Assembly: GCF_003431825.1 (NCBI RefSeq)
Contig: NZ_CP020083.1
Coordinates: 1,898,501-1,962,500 of the forward strand
DNA: 64,000 nt
From: Blastomonas fulva
GTDB lineage: Bacteria; Pseudomonadota; Alphaproteobacteria; Sphingomonadales; Sphingomonadaceae
Direction of reading: 5' to 3'
Of the stretch, positions 60,065 through 64,000 are shown piece after piece. How positions within the stretch are numbered: position 1 is the stretch's first letter; the number at the start of each line of letters is the position of its first letter. The position numbers and the translations under genes are program-made. The notes under the pieces were generated by a model that ran no database searches, had not been told where the DNA came from, and worked only from the letters and a program-made list of their open reading frames with translations.

Positions 60065-60364
60065 ATGATCGTGATTGCAGGCTTTTATCGTTTCCCGGTC
60101 GAGCAGCTGGACGCTGTGAAACCGGCGATGGCGCGGATGATCGAACTGAGCCGTGCAGAGCCGGGCTGCGGGCATTACGCCTTTGCGCACGACGTCGTGG
60201 AGCCGGGACTGATCCGGGTGAGCGAATCCTGGCAGGACGAGGCCGCGCTCAAGGCGCATGCCGCCAGCGCGCACATGGCCGAGTGGCGCGCCGCCAGCGC
60301 CGCGCACGGCATTCATGACCGGACGATCACCGCCTATGACGTGACGGGCTCACGGCCGCTCTGA
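60065..60364 (+). CDS. ABM-domain protein, putative quinol monooxygenase
   Basis: 99 residues, ferredoxin-like ABM fold: IVIAGFYRFPVEQLDAVKPAMARMIELSRAEPGCGHYAFAHD, then RVSESWQDEAALKAHAASAHMAEW, with conserved E-P-G-C and S-x-H-M. YgiN-like members oxidise quinols. AAGGGGG precedes the ATG; likely cotranscribed with kup. Confidence 0.85.
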   Translation: MIVIAGFYRFPVEQLDAVKPAMARMIELSRAEPGCGHYAFAHDVVEPGLIRVSESWQDEAALKAHAASAHMAEWRAASAAHGIHDRTITAYDVTGSRPL

Positions 60365-60367
60365 TCA

Positions 60368-61291
60368 TCACTCGGCCTTGCAACTGAGCGTCAGGTTGCG
60401 CTGCTGCAGGTCGTAGAGCAGGCTGGAACAGCCTTGCAGGAACCGCCTGCCGGCAACGATGCGCAGATCGACCTTCTTTTCCTTCTTGGCGACGACAACG
60501 ATTTCGTCCGAATCTCCGCCCTCGGTTGCTTCCTGCTCGGCAATGCCCGAGGCATCGCCATAATCGCTGTAACGCACATCGACCGTGTCCAGCATGGTCT
60601 GGCCGACGGGGATGGGCTTTGACAGCGTCATCGCGCGGGTGGGCCGCTGGATGCCGAAATAGATCAGGGTCTGGCGGGGTTGTCCGGTAAACCGGCCCTC
60701 GCGCTTGCGCGCCAGCCAGTTGCCGGTGGGGGCGCTGGCCAGGGTTTCCGGACGCTGCAGGCTGAACTGGAAGCGAACCTCTTCCCCCTCCAGCGCGAAT
60801 GTCGTGCCGATCCCGCCGCGCCCGAGAAAGCCGAAATTGTCGAGCGGTAGCTGCTGTGTGCGTTCACTGGCAGCCGCCGCCGTCAGCTGGAAGCGCACCC
60901 TTTTGTAGGGCAGCGAGGCAGGGCTGATGGTGCCATCGGCGATGGTGGAGGACGCGCGGTCGGCCCAGAAAATCCGCTGGTTCTTGGGGCCGACCCCGTA
61001 ATCGACCTTGTGCACGGCCGAATCGCCGCTCACCCGCTCGGGGCCCACCACCGTGATGAAGCCGAACATGCCGGGTTTCAGCTGCAGCCTGGCCGCGACA
61101 TCCGGGTTGAGCATGGGGGCATCGGCGGCTTCGGGGCGCACCTCGAGCCGCAGGGGCAGACCGTTGATCGTCACGTCGATCAGGTTGTCGCCGGTGAGAA
61201 CAAGTTCCTCGGGCAGTTGGGCCTTGGGCGCGGCCTCGGCGTGAACCGAACAGGCCAGTGAAGCAGCCGCAACGACAGCGATTGCACGCAT
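60368..61291 (-). CDS. Exported protein, unknown, possible retropepsin-like fold
   Basis: 307 residues. Signal peptide (MRAIAVVAAASLACSVHA). The mature part opens with LVLTGDNLIDVTINGLPLRLEVRPEAADAPMLNPDVAARLQL, which has the rhythm of retropepsin-like aspartyl proteases, but the catalytic DTG is not present. Near the C-terminus DEIVVVAKKEKK resembles a TonB-box string. Function unknown. Converges on the ABM gene with three bases between. Confidence 0.65.
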   Translation of the reverse strand: MRAIAVVAAASLACSVHAEAAPKAQLPEELVLTGDNLIDVTINGLPLRLEVRPEAADAPMLNPDVAARLQLKPGMFGFITVVGPERVSGDSAVHKVDYGVGPKNQRIFWADRASSTIADGTISPASLPYKRVRFQLTAAAASERTQQLPLDNFGFLGRGGIGTTFALEGEEVRFQFSLQRPETLASAPTGNWLARKREGRFTGQPRQTLIYFGIQRPTRAMTLSKPIPVGQTMLDTVDVRYSDYGDASGIAEQEATEGGDSDEIVVVAKKEKKVDLRIVAGRRFLQGCSSLLYDLQQRNLTLSCKAE

Positions 61292-61407
61292 GACAATCTA
61301 TCCCCCTCGATATTCGTCAACACCCGGGAGGAATAAGCCGGTTTCGAGCTTAACCGTCGATGACCGAACAAACGGGCCGCCTTTCCCGGGCGGCCCATGC
61401 AAGGCGA

Positions 61408-62400
61408 TCAATAGGCAGAGCGCGCGAGCAGCGATTCCTTCGCCGCGTGGTATTCGCGGGTGAGGCGCCCGACCATGTCGGCGACGGTATCGACCTTGTC
61501 GACCGCGCCGATGCCCTGGCCGCTGCCCCAGATGTCGCGCCATGCCTTGGCATCGGTGTTGCCGCCCGAGCCGAAGTTCATCGTGCTGTAATCGCCCTTG
61601 GGCAGATTGTCGGGATCGAGACCCGCGTTGACGATCGACTGGCGCAGATAATTGCCCGACACCCCGGTGAAGAGGTCGGAATAGACGATGTCGGCGGCCT
61701 TGCCCTCGACGATGCCGTTCTTGTAGCCATCGTCGGCGCGCGCTTCGGCCGTCGCGATGAAGGCCGAGCCGATATAGGCGAAGTCCGCGCCCATCGCCTG
61801 CGCGGCGAGGATGGCCGCGCCGCTGGCGATCGATCCGGACAGGGCCACCGGGCCGGTGAACCACTGGCGGATTTCCTGCATCAGCGCGAAGGGCGAGATG
61901 GTGCCGGCGTGGCCGCCGGCGCCTGCCGCCACAGGGATCAAGCCGTCTGCGCCCTTTTCGATCGCCTTGCGCGCGAAGCGGTCGTCGATCACGTCGTGCA
62001 TGGTGATGCCGCCCCAGTCGTGCACGGCCTTGTTCAGGTCTTCGCGCGCACCCAGCGAGGTGATCACCATCGGCACCTGCCACTTGGCGCAGGTCATGAT
62101 GTCGGCTTCCAGCCGGTCGTTGGACTTGTGGACGATCTGGTTGACCGCATAGGGCGCGGCGGGCGCATCGGGGTTGGCGCGGTTGTATTCGGCCAGTTCC
62201 TCGGTGATCTGGTGCAGCCACTCGTCGAGCTGGCTCTGCGGCCGCGCGTTGAGCGCCGGGAACGACCCGATCACGCCCGCCTTGCATTGCGCAATGACGA
62301 GCTCGGGGCCGGAGATGATGAAGAGCGGCGACCCGATGACGGGCAGGCGCAGGTTGTCGCAAAGCGGGGATGGCATGGTCATGGCCGCGACATTAGCCAT
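61408..62400 (-). CDS. NAD(P)H-dependent flavin oxidoreductase, nitronate monooxygenase-like
   Basis: 330 residues, FMN-binding TIM barrel: RLPVIGSPLFIISGPELVIAQCKAGVIGSFPALNARP, then VAAGAGGHAGTISPFALMQEIR, ALSGSIASGAAILAAQAMGADFAYIGSAF. Family members oxidise nitronates or reduce enoyl or nitro compounds. ATGs at 62400, 62382 and 62376 are possible starts. Confidence 0.9.
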   Translation of the reverse strand: MANVAAMTMPSPLCDNLRLPVIGSPLFIISGPELVIAQCKAGVIGSFPALNARPQSQLDEWLHQITEELAEYNRANPDAPAAPYAVNQIVHKSNDRLEADIMTCAKWQVPMVITSLGAREDLNKAVHDWGGITMHDVIDDRFARKAIEKGADGLIPVAAGAGGHAGTISPFALMQEIRQWFTGPVALSGSIASGAAILAAQAMGADFAYIGSAFIATAEARADDGYKNGIVEGKAADIVYSDLFTGVSGNYLRQSIVNAGLDPDNLPKGDYSTMNFGSGGNTDAKAWRDIWGSGQGIGAVDKVDTVADMVGRLTREYHAAKESLLARSAY

Positions 62401-62475
62401 GGTTCATGGGCTGTCCAGAGGCATTCTTAACTAGGCAATTAAGTTTTGAATGAAAACTGCAGGGGGCCGCTTAAT

Positions 62476-62608
62476 TCCTCCCCGAGCTTGCTCGGAGAGG
62501 GGGACCGTTCGCGCATCGAATGGTAGAGGGGCTCGATAACGACGGTTGGTAAGAACCCCTCCCCCATCCTGCGGATGGTCCCCCTCCCCCAGACAAGCTG
62601 GGGGAGGA
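62476..62608. repeat. Palindromic intergenic repeat next to leuA
   Basis: Left arm CCTCCCCGAGCTTGCTCGG (itself hairpin) and right arm CCCCAGACAAGCTGGGGGAGG. An outer CTCC/GGAG pairing as in the other CTCCCCT-type repeats. Lies between the flavoprotein and leuA. Confidence 0.65.
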
Positions 62609-62617
62609 TTTGACAGA

Positions 62618-64000
62618 TCAGATCCCCTCGAGCGCGCTCAATACCGCTTTGATCGAAGCCGTCGCGACGTCCTCGTCCACCCCGACGCCGAAGCAGGGCG
62701 AGCGGCCGTCGACCGCGCATTCGACATAGGCCGCAGCGCGCGCCTTCGATCCTGCGCCGATCGCGTGTTCGCGGTAATCGGCGATGTCGATGGCAATCCC
62801 CAGCGCAGCCGACAGCGCATCGACCACCCCTGATATCAGCCCGTTGCCGCGTCCGCTGACAGGGATTTCCTTGCCGTCCGCGATGATCCGCCCGACAAAC
62901 AACCGGTCGCTGCCCGCCTTGCGCTCCTCGTAATCGACCAGCTGGTACTTGCCCTGGCCGTCGAGCCGGTAGCGCGTCTGGAAGGCCTGCCAGATATCGC
63001 CCGAGGACAATTCCATGCTTTTTGCATCGGCGAGCGCCTGCACGGTCTTGCTGAAATCGGCCTGCAGGCGCTTGGGCAGCTTGAGGCCCTGGTCCTGCTC
63101 GAGCACCCAGGCGACGCCGCCCTTGCCGCTTTGCGAGTTGACGCGGATCACCGCTTCATACGAACGTCCGATATCGGCGGGGTCGAGCGGCAGATAGGGC
63201 ACCTGCCAATACTGGTCGTTGCGCTTTTCCTGCGCGGCAAAGCCCTTCTTGATCGCGTCCTGATGGCTGCCCGAAAATGCCGTGAACACCAGTTCACCTG
63301 CATAAGGGTGCCGCTCGGGCACCTTCAACTGGTTGCAATATTCCACCGTCTTGACGATCTCGTCCATGTCCGAGAAATCGAGCCCGGGGTGCATACCCTG
63401 CGTGTACATGTTGAGGCCCAGCGCCACGAGATCGACATTGCCGGTGCGCTCGCCATTGCCAAACAGGCAGCCCTCAATGCGGTCCGCGCCCGCCATCAGG
63501 CCCAGTTCCGCTGCGGCGATGCCCGACCCGCGATCATTGTGCGGATGCAGGCTGATCACCACGCAATCGCGCCTGCTGATATGGCGGCACATCCACTCGA
63601 TCTGGTCGGCGTAGATGTTGGGGCTTGAGGCCTCGACCGTCGCGGGCAGGTTGAGGATCAGCGGCTTTTCGGGCGTCGGCTGCAGCACCTCGATCACCGC
63701 TTCGCAGACCTCCAGGCTGAAATCGAGCTCGGCGGTGGAAAAGGTCTCGGGCGAGTATTCGAAATGCCAGTCGGTCTGCGGATACTTCGCCGCCTGCTCC
63801 TTGAGGATGTTCGCACCCTCGACCGCGATCGCCTTGACGCCTGCGCGGTCGAGACCGAACACGACCTCGCGCCACGCGGGCGAGACAGCGTTGTAGAGGT
63901 GCACGATCGCGCGATGGACCCCGGCGAGGCTCGCAAAGGTCTTCTCGATCAGGTCGCGCCGCGACTGGGTGAGCACCTGCACGGTGACGTCGGCGGGGAT
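62618..64000 (-). CDS. leuA: 2-isopropylmalate synthase, 5' end outside window
   Basis: First committed enzyme of leucine synthesis, condensing acetyl-CoA with 2-oxoisovalerate. 460 C-terminal codons visible, first residues [13 protein letters not shown]. Zinc motif [27 protein letters not shown] and [20 protein letters not shown] identify the long (LeuA2, yeast-like) type of about 555 residues. The C-terminal regulatory domain is complete, ending [23 protein letters not shown], so leucine feedback is expected. Confidence 0.95.
   Translation of the reverse strand: MPADVTVQVLTQSRRDLIEKTFASLAGVHRAIVHLYNAVSPAWREVVFGLDRAGVKAIAVEGANILKEQAAKYPQTDWHFEYSPETFSTAELDFSLEVCEAVIEVLQPTPEKPLILNLPATVEASSPNIYADQIEWMCRHISRRDCVVISLHPHNDRGSGIAAAELGLMAGADRIEGCLFGNGERTGNVDLVALGLNMYTQGMHPGLDFSDMDEIVKTVEYCNQLKVPERHPYAGELVFTAFSGSHQDAIKKGFAAQEKRNDQYWQVPYLPLDPADIGRSYEAVIRVNSQSGKGGVAWVLEQDQGLKLPKRLQADFSKTVQALADAKSMELSSGDIWQAFQTRYRLDGQGKYQLVDYEERKAGSDRLFVGRIIADGKEIPVSGRGNGLISGVVDALSAALGIAIDIADYREHAIGAGSKARAAAYVECAVDGRSPCFGVGVDEDVATASIKAVLSALEGI

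Overview
The window is a stretch of high-GC chromosome that reads as an alphaproteobacterium of the order Sphingomonadales. The pointers are the aroA-cmk-rpsA-ihfB order, an FYDLN acid-domain protein divergent from aroA, a GTTC-N7-GTTC LexA box before imuA-imuB-dnaE2, and many palindromic intergenic repeats typical of these genomes. The genus cannot be fixed from the sequence. Nearly all genes look chromosomal. No integrase, transposase, CRISPR array or replication origin was seen.

Layout: 1-1.2 kb holds a partial membrane-protein gene in lower-GC DNA beside the 3' end of tRNA-Ala. 1.4-7.8 kb is the core block: FYDLN protein, aroA, a CBU_0592-type membrane protein, a subclass B3 metallo-beta-lactamase, cmk, rpsA, ihfB and tRNA-Leu. 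7.9-12.2 kb has a diguanylate cyclase, two exported proteins and a methyltransferase. 12.2-14.1 kb is a compact, lower-GC island encoding a DNA/RNA non-specific nuclease toxin with two tandem paralogous immunity genes. 14.1-19.7 kb is the SOS mutasome imuA-imuB-dnaE2. 19.9-25.3 kb has a DUF3237 protein, a TPR-PRMT-like methyltransferase fusion, an HNH nuclease, GluQRS, a HIG1 protein and a cobalamin adenosyltransferase. 25.4-27.8 kb is the ergothioneine pair egtB-egtD, flanked by two copies of the same repeat.

27.9-36 kb carries an M20 peptidase, ispG, an SMR transporter, a GNAT enzyme, an orphan ParA, an alpha/beta hydrolase and a TonB-dependent siderophore receptor. 36-40.7 kb has a universal stress protein gene interrupted by an in-frame amber codon behind a perfect FNR-type box, then the two subunits of a 3-oxoacid CoA-transferase separated by a phosphatase and a membrane protein, then an esterase. 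40.7-44.9 kb has glutathione transferases, a class C-like serine hydrolase and unknown membrane or secreted proteins. 44.9-49.1 kb is a 5-oxoprolinase operon (pxpC, pxpB, pxpA on the minus strand) with an Nramp-fold permease and a prolyl 4-hydroxylase-like dioxygenase. 49.2-51.2 kb holds the type II secretion minor pseudopilins gspI-J-K. tRNA-His and a leucine-type dehydrogenase follow. 52.9-57.9 kb is the cytochrome c maturation operon ccmC-D-E-F-G-H-I. The window ends with kup, an antibiotic-biosynthesis-monooxygenase-type protein, a secreted unknown, a nitronate monooxygenase-like flavoprotein and the 3' part of leuA.

Most operons are packed with ATGA or TGATG overlaps, so translational coupling is the norm. 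Three genes for exported proteins (the phosphatase at 37.7 kb, gspJ and ccmH) carry palindromic repeat sequence inside their 5' coding ends, immediately behind coupled start codons. This recurring arrangement, the nuclease toxin with duplicated immunity, the amber-split stress protein and the metal-motif-less Nramp protein are the observations most worth following up.
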